Origin: Halocatena marina
GTDB taxonomy: Archaea > Halobacteriota > Halobacteria > Halobacteriales > Haloarculaceae
Direction of reading: 5' to 3'
Length of the DNA stretch: 64,000 nt
Assembly: GCF_023276375.1 (NCBI RefSeq)
Contig: NZ_JALLPK010000001.1
Coordinates: forward strand, 2,108,001 to 2,172,000
Program-made: the position numbers and the translations under genes
Part shown: in pieces, positions 17,491 to 27,789 of the stretch
Layout: each line of letters begins with the position of its first letter
Numbering within the stretch: the first letter of the stretch is position 1
The notes under the pieces: generated by a model
Databases searched by the model: none
What the model saw: the letters and a program-made list of their open reading frames with translations, nothing else
What the model was told of the DNA's origin: nothing

Positions 17491-18087
17491 CTAACTGTAC
17501 CGTTCTTCGTGCCATGGATTAGCCGTTTGGGAGTAGCCACGTTTTTCCCAGTATCCACGCTTCTTTTCAGTCAAGAATTCGATACCTGTAATCCACTTAG
17601 GACCCTTGTACGCGTATTTGTGTGGAGTTACTACCCTGAGCGGTCCACCGTGCTCGCCCGTCAGTGGTTCACCGTCGAGTTCCCATGCGAACATGACCTC
17701 ATCGCGGAGACAATCCGAGAGTGGAAGATCCGTCGTATATCCATCGAGTGCGTGGAACATGACGTGTACAGCATCATCGGAGACGCCCGCACGATTGGCG
17801 AGCGTCGGGAACGTAACTCCAGTGAACACACAATCGAGCCGGCTCCAGCCGGTCACGCAGTGGAAATCCTGTCGCTGGCTCTCGTGGGGGAGTTGCTGGA
17901 ACGCATCGAACGTGTATGATAGCTCGTTCTCGATCGCCCCCCAGCAGCGAAACTCCCACGTCTCTGGGTCCCACGACGGAACGTCTCCCTTCGAGAGCAC
18001 AGGGAATGCTGAGGTCTCACGCTGGCCAGGTGGTAACCGATCACCACCGAATTCTTCGTGAATTTCCGTCACGTCCTCGTATTCCAT
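17491..18087 (-). CDS. Sulfite oxidase-type molybdopterin oxidoreductase
   Basis: A 198-residue protein with the molybdopterin fold of the sulfite oxidase/MsrP family. The molybdenum-ligating Cys is in FHCVTGWSRLDCVFTG. Other family segments are MFHALDGYTTDLPLSDCL, ELDGEPLTGEHGGPLR and the end YKGPKWITGIEF. It lacks the heme and dimerisation domains of full sulfite oxidases and has no export signal, so a cytoplasmic location is likely. The substrate is unknown. I use the ATG at 18085-18087; the frame extends to a TTG at 18135. A moaB gene at 34.7 kb may contribute to its cofactor. Confidence 0.85.
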   Translation of the reverse strand: MEYEDVTEIHEEFGGDRLPPGQRETSAFPVLSKGDVPSWDPETWEFRCWGAIENELSYTFDAFQQLPHESQRQDFHCVTGWSRLDCVFTGVTFPTLANRAGVSDDAVHVMFHALDGYTTDLPLSDCLRDEVMFAWELDGEPLTGEHGGPLRVVTPHKYAYKGPKWITGIEFLTEKKRGYWEKRGYSQTANPWHEERYS

Positions 18088-18253
18088 ACCGATCCGTTCG
18101 AAAGGGCGACTGGTAGGTGTATCGAATGCATCCAAAGCACATATGAATTATGATGGTACTATTATTGTTTGATCAAAATCTGAGTAAATAATAGAAACGT
18201 ATTTTTCCAAACCACTGGAGAGTCTTTGCGGAAGGGGGAAGATCCCCGTCAGA

Positions 18254-18261
18254 GTTATAAG
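18254..18261 (+). promoter_or_regulatory. TATA box of the RHH/UPF0058 pair
   Basis: GTTATAAG lies about 30 bases before the ATG at 18288. That is the archaeal -27 spacing expected if transcription starts within a few bases of the start codon. Confidence 0.5.
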
Positions 18262-18287
18262 GGCGACTATCAAACCGTCGCATATCT

Positions 18288-18500
18288 ATGCCAAAGGTGG
18301 AGATCACGATACCGGAACACCTCGAAATGCAGATTATGCAGTTGGTCGATCAGGGCGAGTTCATTAACCGCGAGGAAGCAGTCGAGGACTTGATTGCGTC
18401 AGGAATTAGGGCATACAAAACAAGCGGACCAATGGACGAAGAAGAGCCAGGGTTCGAAGACGACGGAATGATGGGGCACGACGACGAGTACGTGTTCTGA
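18288..18500 (+). CDS. Ribbon-helix-helix (CopG-like) protein, DUF7120 type
   Basis: A 70-residue protein. Residues 1-44 form a ribbon-helix-helix: the strand VEITIPEH followed by helices through FINREEAVEDLIASGIRAY. The tail is very acidic with a Met/Gly/Asp-rich end. It would bind DNA as a dimer through the N-terminal strand. In haloarchaea this gene type usually precedes a UPF0058 gene, as it does here 45 bases downstream, so a joint role is likely although unknown. Confidence 0.82.
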   Translation: MPKVEITIPEHLEMQIMQLVDQGEFINREEAVEDLIASGIRAYKTSGPMDEEEPGFEDDGMMGHDDEYVF

Positions 18501-18545
18501 CCGTTGGCAGTAACCCTTAAACCTACGACGATAGTTATTTTGCCT

Positions 18546-18824
18546 ATGCATAAGGACGAACTTCTTGAGTTACACAAGCAAATGGTAATGATTATGAACT
18601 ACTTTCGAGAGCAAGAGGGTATTAACAGGAATCTATTCGATCCGTACGACCAGCTTGATGTCTCGCCTGACGACGTTCATAAATCGAAAAGCGAGCACAA
18701 ACACGCTGTGTTCGTCCTCGGAAACGCGCTTGCGACTGCAATGAGCGAAGACGAGTTTTCGAACGCTGGCCGAATCGGAAAGCGGATGCAAGAGCTCGCT
18801 GACGACGCCGAGCAAAAGCTGTAA
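18546..18824 (+). CDS. UPF0058 family protein
   Basis: A 92-residue, mostly helical, acidic protein. It begins MHKDELLELHKQMVMIMNYF, the N-terminal signature of the UPF0058 family, and is highly conserved in haloarchaea. No function is established. The ATG at 18546 is chosen because it gives the family N-terminus; the frame is open to 18504. A CTTAAACC box near 18512-18521 lies about 28 bases before this ATG, so the gene may also have its own leaderless promoter besides the upstream RHH gene's. Confidence 0.85.
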   Translation: MHKDELLELHKQMVMIMNYFREQEGINRNLFDPYDQLDVSPDDVHKSKSEHKHAVFVLGNALATAMSEDEFSNAGRIGKRMQELADDAEQKL

Positions 18825-19346
18825 TCAGATAGTAGTTCTTTTTGATTTACCAGAGTTGAAGTCGGAGACGAGTACGGCAAGCGGGGGCGTGAAGTGGGTA
18901 AGTGAGGGAAGACACCTCACGAAACAACACCTAAAATACATTGGGCAAACGATTGGTGGCCAGTTTGTGTCGATGTACAATCGAAAACGTTCGGCGAGCC
19001 ATCAGACGATGTATCGATGGAAGAATGGTGTGGGATAGCGCGCACATCCTAATAAAACTGGACAGCGTTCGAGCCACGCACTCATTGGTGGCAGTGCGGG
19101 AGATGCACCGAAGATAGACGATCCGGATGAGGTCGTGGAAGTCGCTGTTCTGTGAACTACCACGCGCGCGACGGCGGAGTTATTGTCGAACGCGAGAACA
19201 CCGCATCCACACTCACAGAGCGCTCACCAGTGCACAGACGCTTTCCGTTTCCTTCCGGGCAAAAACAGATAGCTACACGCGCTTGTTGTAGCACTCAGAG
19301 AATAGCCGAGCCACATTCATCAATCCGGTCAGGACAACACTTTGAA
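18825..19346. other. Intergenic region, possible decayed gene
   Basis: About 520 bases with no nameable gene. A plus-strand frame open at 18856-19038 continues in the same frame after a TAG to a TGA at 19153-19155. The last part (IGGSAGDAPKIDDPDEVVEV) has good haloarchaeal codon use and looks like a protein C-terminus. A stop inside one frame suggests a pseudogene, but I do not recognise the parent family. Confidence 0.35.
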
Positions 19347-21215
19347 TCACTCTCGCGAACGGTATCGCCACGCGCCAATTCCCAAACCAAGTAGTGCTGC
19401 GATAATACCGAATCCAGGGCCATCGGTCTCCGTTGTCGTGGATTCACTCGCTTTGGTGGTTGTCGCTGTCTCCGTCGTCTCTCGCGTCGATGTGGTTAGA
19501 GTCGACTGTTCTGTGGTCGTCGCGTTTGGAGTGGGCGTCTCCGTCGGAGTTGCTGTCGAGGTGCCTTTCAGAGAAACCTTTTCGCTGGTCGGTGCCGACC
19601 CGGTCGTCCAGGAGTGCGAGACCTTCATTGAGCTATTCAGCATGTGAGCAGTACTGACCTGCATCTTGTAGGTAATGGTCTCTAAGAACGTCGCGCCGGT
19701 GGAGCGCTTGAAGTAGGGTACAGCCTTGATGTAGTACGTACCGCTCTGATTGGCAATGAATGTGAGATTGTCACCCGAGTGACTACTCGCAATGGTACTC
19801 TTTCCGAATGAGTAGTCCTTGGAGACGTATGGCTGGTCCGCACCGTTGGGTCCAGCCACCCAAAGCGCTGGTTGGAATTTTCCAGAGCTGCTGTATCTAA
19901 CAGTGATCGCATCACCTTGCTGGAGGTTGAGGGCATACACGTCGCGGTCGTACCCAGTCAGAACACCAGAAACCGTGTCATTATTAGCGAGTGAAGATGA
20001 TGATGCTGGTCGTTCGTTCGGGTCGTTCCCATCCAACCCAACGGTGTTGACCGTCAGGGAGTAATCGGCACCGGAGCCTCCCGTAACTTCGACGTAGTAC
20101 GTACCGGAACGTTCGACGACATCACCACCATAGGCAGTGGGAGCCGCGGGACTCGTATGATACGCACGGAGTGGTCGGTTGAACGGTGCTTCACCGATTT
20201 TGTTTCCATTCGGGTCGTACACCGTAAACGACAGCTTCTCGTTTGGATTCTTGCGATTCGTATGTTTGAGGGAGACATCGAATCCTTGGCCTTTCTTGAG
20301 CGTGACAGCGTACCGGTCGCTTTCGTGCTTCGAGCGGATCGTGTTGCTGACTGTTGTCCCCGGCTTGATGTGTCGAGCGTTGTCACCGCCAGCAGAGTGA
20401 TTCGAGTTGGTAGTGACCGTCAGTGTGTAATCAAGCACGTCGTTAGCGTCGAGATCGGAGACGATCTGAATGGTGTATTTCCCTGCTTTCGTCACTGGGA
20501 TCTTCTCAGTGCTATCGCCAGTCGATCTGTGGATCTGCTCGCCACTGGGTCCGTACACGTTCACCGCATCGACGGATCCCGAAGACGCCGAAGTCTCAAT
20601 AGAGATATCATCTCCTTTTTTTGCTTTAATTGAAAAGAATTCTCTATCAGATTCAGTCATGACGCCCGAGATCGTTTCACCCGATTCGAGCGGAGCTGCC
20701 TTCGAGCGACGTTCGTTCGGATCGTATTTGTCGAGCGACCGCGATGAGACCGCCAACGAGTAGCTCGTCGGAGTTGTGCTCGTCTTGACAGCCTCCACCT
20801 TCACGTAGTACGTTCCCGACTGTTCGATAACGCCAGCAGTCACGTGCGCCGCTCCTTGCTGGCCAGCCCCGTCGGTCTGTGAACGTGCTCGGTTATCATG
20901 AGCCGAGATCCGTTTGCCGTCTGGGCTGTACAAGCTCACGCGAAGGTCTTCACCTCTTTGTGCTGTGCGCTTGAGGAGCGCTGAAAAATCACGACCCGCT
21001 TCGAGTTCAACGGCGTACCAATCAACGTCGTTCGGCATGATCGCTCCGTCGACCGAGCTACCAGCATCTATCGCTGCTGCGTTCTCGGGAGCATCGCCCG
21101 TATCGCTCCCAGCGGCCCGAGCAACGGGATCTGTCGTTACCATACCCCCGCCACCGACCGAAATCACGATCAGGAAGGCTATACCAATCCGTCCGAACGC
21201 CAGTTCACTCACCAT
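19347..21215 (-). CDS. Large secreted PPC-repeat surface protein with PGF-CTERM-like anchor
   Basis: A 622-residue exported protein. An N-terminal hydrophobic signal ends near residue 35. Four beta-rich PPC-type repeats follow, each opening with a DPNER- or NA-like segment and closing with SGTYYVKVEA- or GKYTIQIV-like strands (for example DVDWYAVELEAG, DREFFSIKAKKGD, ESDRYAVTLKKGQ, DRDVYALNLQQGD). Then comes a Thr-rich, probably glycosylated stalk. The end GPGFGIIAALLGLGIGAW plus Arg residues is a PGF-CTERM-like sorting signal. It is likely anchored at the cell surface. The frame extends to a GTG at 21224; I use the ATG at 21213-21215. Confidence 0.87.
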   Translation of the reverse strand: MVSELAFGRIGIAFLIVISVGGGGMVTTDPVARAAGSDTGDAPENAAAIDAGSSVDGAIMPNDVDWYAVELEAGRDFSALLKRTAQRGEDLRVSLYSPDGKRISAHDNRARSQTDGAGQQGAAHVTAGVIEQSGTYYVKVEAVKTSTTPTSYSLAVSSRSLDKYDPNERRSKAAPLESGETISGVMTESDREFFSIKAKKGDDISIETSASSGSVDAVNVYGPSGEQIHRSTGDSTEKIPVTKAGKYTIQIVSDLDANDVLDYTLTVTTNSNHSAGGDNARHIKPGTTVSNTIRSKHESDRYAVTLKKGQGFDVSLKHTNRKNPNEKLSFTVYDPNGNKIGEAPFNRPLRAYHTSPAAPTAYGGDVVERSGTYYVEVTGGSGADYSLTVNTVGLDGNDPNERPASSSSLANNDTVSGVLTGYDRDVYALNLQQGDAITVRYSSSGKFQPALWVAGPNGADQPYVSKDYSFGKSTIASSHSGDNLTFIANQSGTYYIKAVPYFKRSTGATFLETITYKMQVSTAHMLNSSMKVSHSWTTGSAPTSEKVSLKGTSTATPTETPTPNATTTEQSTLTTSTRETTETATTTKASESTTTETDGPGFGIIAALLGLGIGAWRYRSRE

Positions 21216-21445
21216 GACATTCACTGCCTCCGAATATTACGTCGACCTGAGAACCGCTTTTTCTGAGAAACCGGGATATACCCTGAGTGAAAAAGCGATG
21301 GGATATATACGTTATCATTGGAAGTCGAAATGTAAGAGTACGCTATCACGAACAGACTTGGTATGCAACAATCATAAATTAGAATATGTTATGTGCGAAT
21401 ACTACTCGCGACGACGACGAGAGAATCGCATGCGCTGTGATGCGC

Positions 21446-22720
21446 TTATTCCTCTGAAAACCGCCGTTCGACGCTAACTGCGTGTGCCTCCAAACCTTCT
21501 GCTGTTGCGAGCGCCGTGATTGTATCTCTAATATTTGACAACGATTCTCGGTCGAGTCGCTGGACAGTCGATGAGCGCAGAAATGTCTCGACAGATAGTC
21601 CGCCTGTCACTCGTGCCCCGCCATTCGTCGGGAGGACGTGGTTCGTTCCGCTCGCATAATCACCTGCTGCGACCGGCGTGTACGGACCGAGGAAGACGCT
21701 ACCCGCGCTGTCGATCCGTTCGAGCAGTGCTTCGTCGTCGTCTGCTTGAATGGAGAGATGTTCAGGGGCATACTCCTCGGCAAACAGTACCGCCTCGGAG
21801 ATAGAGCGCGCGAGGAACACACCGCTCGCGTCGCTGGACAGCGTCTCACGAATGATGTCCTCACGCTCTCGACCGCTCGCCTGCGCATCGATCGACTCAG
21901 CGATTGACTCGGCCAGCGCCTCACTGTCGGTGACCGCAACGACCGAGGCATTCGGATCGTGTTCGGCTTGTGCGACCACATCAGCGGCAACGAATGCTGG
22001 ATTGGCTGTTGAATCTGCTAGCACAAGAATTTCGCTCGGTCCAGCAAGAAAGTCGATGTCGACGTCTCCGCGTACGTCGGCCTTCGCTGCCGTGACAAAA
22101 CGATTTCCGGGCCCAGTGATCTTCTCTACGCTCGAAACCGTCTCAGTCCCGTAGGCGAGTGCCGCGACGGCCTGTGCGCCACCGACCTGATACACCGCGT
22201 CTGCGCCAGCAATGTGGATAGCCGCGAGCGTCACAGGATCGAGCGTCTCTGCTGGCGGTGTCGCAACCGCGATGTGTTCGACGCCAGCCACCGCTGCGGG
22301 GATAATTCCCATCAGTGCGCTAGATGGGTACGACGCTGTCCCACCGGGTGCATACACACCGACACGTTTGATGGGACGAAAGCGCCGACCGAGTTCCCGT
22401 CCACCGAACGATTGTCGCCAATCATCAGGAACTTGTGCTTCGTGGAACGCACGGATATTCGCTGCCGCGGTTTCGATGTGCGCTCTGAGGTCTGCATCAA
22501 GTTCCTCGGACGCGCGTGCCGCGTCGGCAGTGATATCGATGTTGCCAACCTCACATCCATCGAACTCACGGGCATAGTCTCTGAGCGCAACGTCGCCTTC
22601 CTCACGCACCCGCCCGATAATTTCGCGAGCGGTGTCTTTCGCATCAGTAACGCCACCACTACGTTTGAAGAGTACTCGCCGCTCGTCGGGGGTGAGTTCA
22701 GAGATACACTGGACGTTCAT
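21446..22720 (-). CDS. hisD: Histidinol dehydrogenase
   Basis: A 424-residue enzyme for the last two steps of histidine synthesis, NAD- and zinc-dependent. Recognisable family segments are RVGVYAPGGTASYPSSALM, the VGGAQAVAALAYGTETV stretch, KITGPGNRFVTAAK, IDFLAGPSEILVLAD, AEHDPNA and EEYAPEHLSIQ, with ASGTNHVLPT near the end. I use the ATG at 22718-22720; upstream residues in the open frame do not match the family. Other his genes are not nearby. Spacing to the upstream regulator is 34 bases, so the two may share a transcript. Confidence 0.96.
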   Translation of the reverse strand: MNVQCISELTPDERRVLFKRSGGVTDAKDTAREIIGRVREEGDVALRDYAREFDGCEVGNIDITADAARASEELDADLRAHIETAAANIRAFHEAQVPDDWRQSFGGRELGRRFRPIKRVGVYAPGGTASYPSSALMGIIPAAVAGVEHIAVATPPAETLDPVTLAAIHIAGADAVYQVGGAQAVAALAYGTETVSSVEKITGPGNRFVTAAKADVRGDVDIDFLAGPSEILVLADSTANPAFVAADVVAQAEHDPNASVVAVTDSEALAESIAESIDAQASGREREDIIRETLSSDASGVFLARSISEAVLFAEEYAPEHLSIQADDDEALLERIDSAGSVFLGPYTPVAAGDYASGTNHVLPTNGGARVTGGLSVETFLRSSTVQRLDRESLSNIRDTITALATAEGLEAHAVSVERRFSEE

Positions 22721-22754
22721 ACTCAGATGTTGACGTCCAACAAAAAAAGGCTCG

Positions 22755-23336
22755 CTATCGGTCGAAATACCAGAACAGGCCAATAACCGCGAGCGAAAAG
22801 ACACCACCCAAGAGGAACATCAACACTGGATCGACTGCTGGCGCAGTAGGCGCTTCGAGTGCTGTTGGTCCTCCACCTGTCTGCTTTACGTCAAAGATAC
22901 CGAACCGGCCGAAAGACAGTGCAAGAATGGCGCTGGCTCCTGCGAGCACAGTCGCTGCACCGAGTGCACGCCTGAGGAAATCACGCAGCCGAAGATGGTC
23001 AGACTCTCGACCCGCGAACAACACAACGGCCTCGTTCGCCGGAGCGTACACCGTCATCTCGGTTCCCTTTTCCGAATACCCAACCCCAGAGGGTTCAATG
23101 AGACCCGCATCCTCCAGCTTCCCGAGGTGGTAGTGAACGTTCTGAAGTGATGTGTCGATTTCGTCTCGTATTTCAGTGGGGGTCGATGGTCGATCGTAGA
23201 TGATCGAAAGCACCGTCCGAGTCGTAGAGGCTGTCAACGTTTCGAACGCCTCATCGGCCGCATCGTTATCCAGACCGAGAACACGCGGCTCGTTCGGGGT
23301 CGATTGTGACTCCCCACGTAGCGGCAGCAAGCTCAT
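22755..23336 (-). CDS. ArsR-type winged-helix regulator with two membrane helices
   Basis: A 193-residue protein. Residues about 27-95 form an ArsR-like winged helix (ETLTASTTRTVLSIIYDRPS; SLQNVHYHLGKLEDAGLIEP). Two hydrophobic segments follow (about 125-146 and 170-190), so the DNA-binding domain is tethered to the membrane. This layout is common among haloarchaeal regulators of unknown target. It precedes hisD on the same strand, but no evidence ties it to histidine synthesis. Confidence 0.8.
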   Translation of the reverse strand: MSLLPLRGESQSTPNEPRVLGLDNDAADEAFETLTASTTRTVLSIIYDRPSTPTEIRDEIDTSLQNVHYHLGKLEDAGLIEPSGVGYSEKGTEMTVYAPANEAVVLFAGRESDHLRLRDFLRRALGAATVLAGASAILALSFGRFGIFDVKQTGGGPTALEAPTAPAVDPVLMFLLGGVFSLAVIGLFWYFDR

Positions 23337-23530
23337 CGGCTTAGCCTATAAGCTCATCTCGTATGGGCTTTCGGGTGCTTCAAACCATAATTTGATGCAT
23401 TGCATTATCCAACAATTGGTAAAGAAACTTTTTGCCAAGCGTCGCAGAGCACGGCAAGGCGGCACAGCACAATTGATTCAGGACTTGTCCGACTGGACTG
23501 CCAGAGTGAGTTCGTCGCTGATCTACTCGT

Positions 23531-23836
23531 TCACGGCGGGGTGGGTGGCGTCATCGTGAGCCATCGACGAAGCACGGGGAACAGGAGGGCAATAGCACCA
23601 ATCTGTAATCCAATAAGAGTGTACGTCGCAACAGTTGTTGTTGGGATGAAGTTGGTACCACTACCAACGAACAAGAGGCCACATACAACCGAGAGCACTA
23701 GTGATGTCCGAGCGTATCCATGAGCCGTTTCACGAGTACGGACCCACTCAAGCGCGAATCCGATCCAGAATGTGAATAGTCCGGCAGTCAGTAGTAGTGA
23801 ATCAAGACCAAAGGTAACGGGCGGGGTAACTGACAT
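23531..23836 (-). CDS. Small membrane protein with three helices
   Basis: A 101-residue, very hydrophobic protein with three predicted membrane segments (about 10-28, 42-61, 66-88) separated by short Arg-containing loops (EWVRTRETAHG). No family is recognised. It has a good ATG and host-like codon use and stands alone between AT-rich regions. Confidence 0.6.
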   Translation of the reverse strand: MSVTPPVTFGLDSLLLTAGLFTFWIGFALEWVRTRETAHGYARTSLVLSVVCGLLFVGSGTNFIPTTTVATYTLIGLQIGAIALLFPVLRRWLTMTPPTPP

Positions 23837-24805
23837 GCGGGATAGAACTCACTGATGTGCAATACTTGTTCCGGATTGTTGCAGATATGATTTAGTCCGA
23901 CATGAGCTATGCCTGCGGCCTGACCCCGACGCACTCGGGCTATTTTTACTGTAGACTGACGAAATATAGAGAGATATACAATCAGATGAACAGTGTGTAG
24001 AAACGGTACTGTCCCGGAACACCGCATAAAAGAATGTTTGCTAACACTAAACCATATCCATACAGACAATTCAAACACCACACTAGTCATACCTGGATAC
24101 CAAACATATAATTTTAGAATACATTTGGATAGTAATCTATTACCCGATATCATACAAATGTCTGACAACCAAAGCCATATAGGAAGCTTTTTACAGGGGC
24201 TAGCACGTACTATATGATGTCGCGCGGGAATGCGCCATTTGCTATAAAAAGCTGGGCAGCAATCCTGAATCCCTGTCTAGGCACTCCCCGCCGACCTCCC
24301 CCCACCTGGCCTCTCTCTTGGCGGGAATTCGATATGTCCCCATACCGTCCGAAACAATAGTAGTCGTTGATCATTCATGACACCTTTGTATTCTTATCGT
24401 GTATTTTATCGTGATTTCGACAAGAATGATCACTCCATCCGTTCTATTCACCGCGCAATTATTCCACAATCGAATACAATCTCCTCTGTTGATCACAGAC
24501 ATCCTAGTCAACTGAGACCACTTCTTTACCATTGAGTTAGAGCCATAAGTGAAGAATACGAATCGGAGCAGCAACAGTTAGTTTCTGAAACACTAGATCA
24601 CATAAGCGAGATACGTTAGCTGTAGATAGAGTGCTGATAGACGCAGAATTGCATGAATGCACCGTCCTCTGTCTGTGACTCCAGATTCACGATAATCCAC
24701 TGTCCAAGCGCTCACACGCGAAGATATCCGTACTGAAGTGAGACATCTTTCATGATGTTTACTGGTGGCAGCATAATAGGGATAAAGTAAAGTAGCGAGC
24801 GTTAC
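23837..24805. other. Long AT-rich intergenic region upstream of glpA
   Basis: About 970 bases without a recognised gene. A short GC-rich island at about 24218-24340 contains a 33-residue frame on the minus strand, listed separately. A CCCGA/TCGGG hairpin at 23925-23939 followed by a T run on plus looks like a terminator but has no plus-strand gene before it. The rest shows no frame or repeat that I can support. The glpA promoter should lie in the last 60 bases (AT-rich box near 24779-24790). Confidence 0.45.
24242..24343 (-). CDS. Possible 33-residue ORF in a GC-rich island
   Basis: An ATG-TAG frame of 34 codons encodes a peptide containing KREARWGEVGGECLDRDS and ending LLPSFL. Its base composition stands out from the AT-rich surroundings. 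No promoter is clear. It could be the conserved end of a decayed mobile-element gene or a microprotein; I cannot identify it. Confidence 0.25.
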   Translation of the reverse strand: MGTYRIPAKREARWGEVGGECLDRDSGLLPSFL

Positions 24806-26554
24806 ATGTATTATTTGATGGCAGATTCTCCGGAGGTACTCGTGATTGGGGGTGGCTCAACTGGATGTGGGATCGCTCGAGATCTCGCAATGCGGGGACT
24901 TGATGTCACTCTCGTCGAAAAGGGAAACCTAACACACGGGACGACCGGACGGATGCACGGATTGCTCCACAGCGGCGGTCGGTACGCGGTTTCCGATCAG
25001 GCGAGTGCGAGAGAATGCATCGAGGAAGCTCGTGTTCTATCCGATATCGCGAGCCACTGCGTCGAAATGACGGGTGGACTATTCGTCCAGCGTCCCGAAG
25101 ATCCCGACGAGTACTTCCACGAGAAGCTGAAAGGGTGTCGAGAGTGTGACATTCCTGCCAAAGTGCTCTCATCCACAGAGGCACGCAAACAGGAACCGTA
25201 TCTCGCATCAGATATCCAACGAGCAATCGAGGTGCCAGATGGTGCTATCGACCCATTTCGGCTCTGTGTTGCAAACGCAGCCAGTGCCGAACAACACGGA
25301 GCACGCATCGAGACACACGCTGAAGTCACGGACGTGCTCGTAGAGGGGAGCGACGTCGTCGGATGTGAGGTGCGACACGAATCAGGACCGGGAAAGCGAG
25401 TGCATCAGTCGTCTGGAACAACAGAGAAAATTCGAGCCGATTACGTCGTGAACGCCACTGGAGCGTGGGCTGGACAAATCGGTGAGTTGGCTGGTGTCGA
25501 TATCGAAGTCCGTCCGTCCAAGGGCGTAATGGTCATTATGAACGTCCGACAGGTAGACACCGTCATCAACCGCTGTCGACCGAAAGGGGATGCAGACATC
25601 ATCGTTCCCCACGAAACGACAGCGATTCTCGGCACGACCGACGAGGAAGTTGCGGATCCCGAGGAGTACCCAGAAGAGCAGTGGGAGGTTGATCTGATGA
25701 TCGACGAGCTCTCGGAGCTGGTTCCCATTCTCAAGAGTGCTCGTACAATCCGGTCGTTTTGGGGCGTGCGTCCGTTGTATGAACCGCCAGGGACGGGAAC
25801 GACCGATCCGACAGATATCACGCGGGACTTTTTCCTGCTCGATCACGAGGAGCGTGACGATCTACGGGGAATGACGAGCATTGTCGGCGGAAAGTTCACG
25901 ACCTATCGGATGATGGCCGAGAAAATCTCTGATCACGTCTGCGAACAGTTCGGGATTAATACACGATGTCGAACCGCACAGGAATCTCTCCCCGGGAGTG
26001 ATGATTTCGACGTGCTGAGAGAGTATATGGAAGAGTTCGGACTTCGATCACCAATTGGTCGGCGGAGCGTCCAGCGCCTCGGAAGCAGGGCCGACGAGGT
26101 GTTGAAGACTGATCGCCCAAACCCAGTCATCTGCGAATGCGAGGCGGTTACCCGCGCAGAAATACAAGACGCGATCGGCCAGTCGGGATCTGACCTTAAC
26201 GCCGTTCGCATCCGGACCCGTGCCTCGATGGGCAACTGTCAAGGAGGAATTTGCTGTCACCGGATGGCGAGCGAGCTGTACCCCGACTACGACGAATCAA
26301 CCGCTCGCGCAGCACTCGACGAACTCTATCAGGAACGCTGGAAGGGACAGCGACACGCGCTTTGGGGTGAGCAGCTCTCACAAGCGATGTTGAATCATCT
26401 GCTTCACGCGACGACGATGAACCGTGATAGTGATCCCGCGCACGATGGGACGGTTGATTTCCAAGCGTTCGACACCGGTGCCACAATCAAAGACCACAAC
26501 AGCACCGAAGGGAGCTCGTCGAGCGGAGACGAGGAGGGTGAGCATGCCAATTAG
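24806..26554 (+). CDS. glpA: Anaerobic-type glycerol-3-phosphate dehydrogenase subunit A
   Basis: A 582-residue FAD protein. The dinucleotide-binding motif [18 protein letters not shown] is at the N-terminus. The [19 protein letters not shown] segment typical of GlpA/GlpD follows, and the C-terminal BFD-like [2Fe-2S] domain has [11 protein letters not shown] and [12 protein letters not shown]. It oxidises glycerol-3-phosphate to dihydroxyacetone phosphate and passes electrons through GlpB and GlpC to the quinone pool. ATGs at 24806 and 24818 are both possible starts. The end overlaps glpB by 11 bases. Glycerol kinase is not in the window. Confidence 0.95.
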   Translation: MYYLMADSPEVLVIGGGSTGCGIARDLAMRGLDVTLVEKGNLTHGTTGRMHGLLHSGGRYAVSDQASARECIEEARVLSDIASHCVEMTGGLFVQRPEDPDEYFHEKLKGCRECDIPAKVLSSTEARKQEPYLASDIQRAIEVPDGAIDPFRLCVANAASAEQHGARIETHAEVTDVLVEGSDVVGCEVRHESGPGKRVHQSSGTTEKIRADYVVNATGAWAGQIGELAGVDIEVRPSKGVMVIMNVRQVDTVINRCRPKGDADIIVPHETTAILGTTDEEVADPEEYPEEQWEVDLMIDELSELVPILKSARTIRSFWGVRPLYEPPGTGTTDPTDITRDFFLLDHEERDDLRGMTSIVGGKFTTYRMMAEKISDHVCEQFGINTRCRTAQESLPGSDDFDVLREYMEEFGLRSPIGRRSVQRLGSRADEVLKTDRPNPVICECEAVTRAEIQDAIGQSGSDLNAVRIRTRASMGNCQGGICCHRMASELYPDYDESTARAALDELYQERWKGQRHALWGEQLSQAMLNHLLHATTMNRDSDPAHDGTVDFQAFDTGATIKDHNSTEGSSSSGDEEGEHAN

Positions 26555-27788
26555 CGAGGACGTGGTCGTCATCGGTGGCGGGCTTTCGGGAGGAGTAGCT
26601 GCCCTCATGGCGGCACGAACGGGCGCTTCGGTTCGTCTCATCTCGCACAAAGAGAGCACGCTCCGGCACGCGAGCGGACTCATCGATGTGCTCGGATACC
26701 TGCCAGACGGAACGGGACCGATCGTGAACCCGTTCGACGCACTCGATGAACTGCCAAACGAGCACCCGTACAGCGTTGTCGGCGAGACCGCCGTCCGCGA
26801 AGGATTGACCATCTTCGACGAGATTGTCGGCGAAATGTATGCAGGAGGACACACGGATACGAACGCGCTTGTTCCGACACAAGGTGGAACGGTCAAGCCA
26901 ACGGCGCGCTATCCGCAATCGGTGGCCGCCGGTCTTGCGAGTGACGAGCGTGATATGCTTCTCGTCGGATTCGAAGCACTGTCGGACTTCGATGCGCCGC
27001 TCGCCGCCGAACACCTCGCTGCGGCCGGTGTTCCGTTCGAGACACAGGGAGTGACGGTTCAGTTTCCGGAAGATCTCCGTGACGATGCGAGAATCACGCG
27101 CTTTGCGACGGCGCTCGAACGCGACAGCAACACACGAGCGCTCGCTGATGCGGTCGAATCGCATCTCGACGGTGCCGAACGCGTCGGGTTCCCGGCGCTC
27201 TTGAGTAAAGACACAGTGCGTAGCGAACTCGGGACCCGCCTCGGGAAGCCTGTGTTCGAAATCCCCGGTGGTCCGCCGAGCCTCCTCGGACTTGAGTTGG
27301 CCGAGCGGCTCTTCGAGACACTGGATGAAGCCGGCGTCCACATCAGTAGCGGTGTTCCAGTCGTCGGACACGAGACCGATGGCAACGATGAGCGTGTCAC
27401 AGCAGTGCTCGTCGATCGAAACGGTCAGACACACCCATACCACGCAGAGCAGTTCGTGCTTGCGACCGGTGGTCTCGTCGGGAAAGGAATCGACACGGAT
27501 CGAGATGGTGTGACAGAACCAATCTTCGATTGCTACATTCCTCATTCCGAGGATCGATACGACTGGTTCTCCAACGAAGCGTTCGGTGACCATTCGTTCG
27601 CCCGGTTCGGCATCGTTCCGAGTGAGGGACTACAACCGACCGACGCCAACGGTGAGATCGAGTTTGAGAACGTGCGAGCGGCGGGAAGCGTCGTCGGTGG
27701 AGCGGACATTGCTTCCGAAAAGTCTGGGAGCGGCGTCTCGCTTGCAACCGGACTGATCGCAGGACGAAACGCAGGAGAAGCGATTTGA
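26544..27788 (+). CDS. glpB: Anaerobic-type glycerol-3-phosphate dehydrogenase subunit B
   Basis: A 414-residue flavoprotein. It begins with the nucleotide-binding motif [18 protein letters not shown] and has the GlpB-type segments [30 protein letters not shown] and the C-terminal [20 protein letters not shown]. It links GlpA to the iron-sulfur subunit GlpC at the membrane. The ATG at 26544 lies inside the end of glpA, and the stop is 1 base before the glpC ATG, so the three are strictly coupled. Confidence 0.94.
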   Translation: MPISEDVVVIGGGLSGGVAALMAARTGASVRLISHKESTLRHASGLIDVLGYLPDGTGPIVNPFDALDELPNEHPYSVVGETAVREGLTIFDEIVGEMYAGGHTDTNALVPTQGGTVKPTARYPQSVAAGLASDERDMLLVGFEALSDFDAPLAAEHLAAAGVPFETQGVTVQFPEDLRDDARITRFATALERDSNTRALADAVESHLDGAERVGFPALLSKDTVRSELGTRLGKPVFEIPGGPPSLLGLELAERLFETLDEAGVHISSGVPVVGHETDGNDERVTAVLVDRNGQTHPYHAEQFVLATGGLVGKGIDTDRDGVTEPIFDCYIPHSEDRYDWFSNEAFGDHSFARFGIVPSEGLQPTDANGEIEFENVRAAGSVVGGADIASEKSGSGVSLATGLIAGRNAGEAI

Positions 27789-27789
27789 C

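Noticed and set aside
18856-19155. Two in-frame open stretches separated by a TAG, possible pseudogene
   Set aside because: The frame has no motif I can assign, and only the last 20 residues look protein-like. Mentioned in the intergenic entry only.
23911-23947. GC-rich hairpin CCCGA/TCGGG followed by a T run, resembling a terminator
   Set aside because: No plus-strand gene lies upstream; the nearest gene is on minus. The motif fits a terminator only by form, so I did not list it as one.
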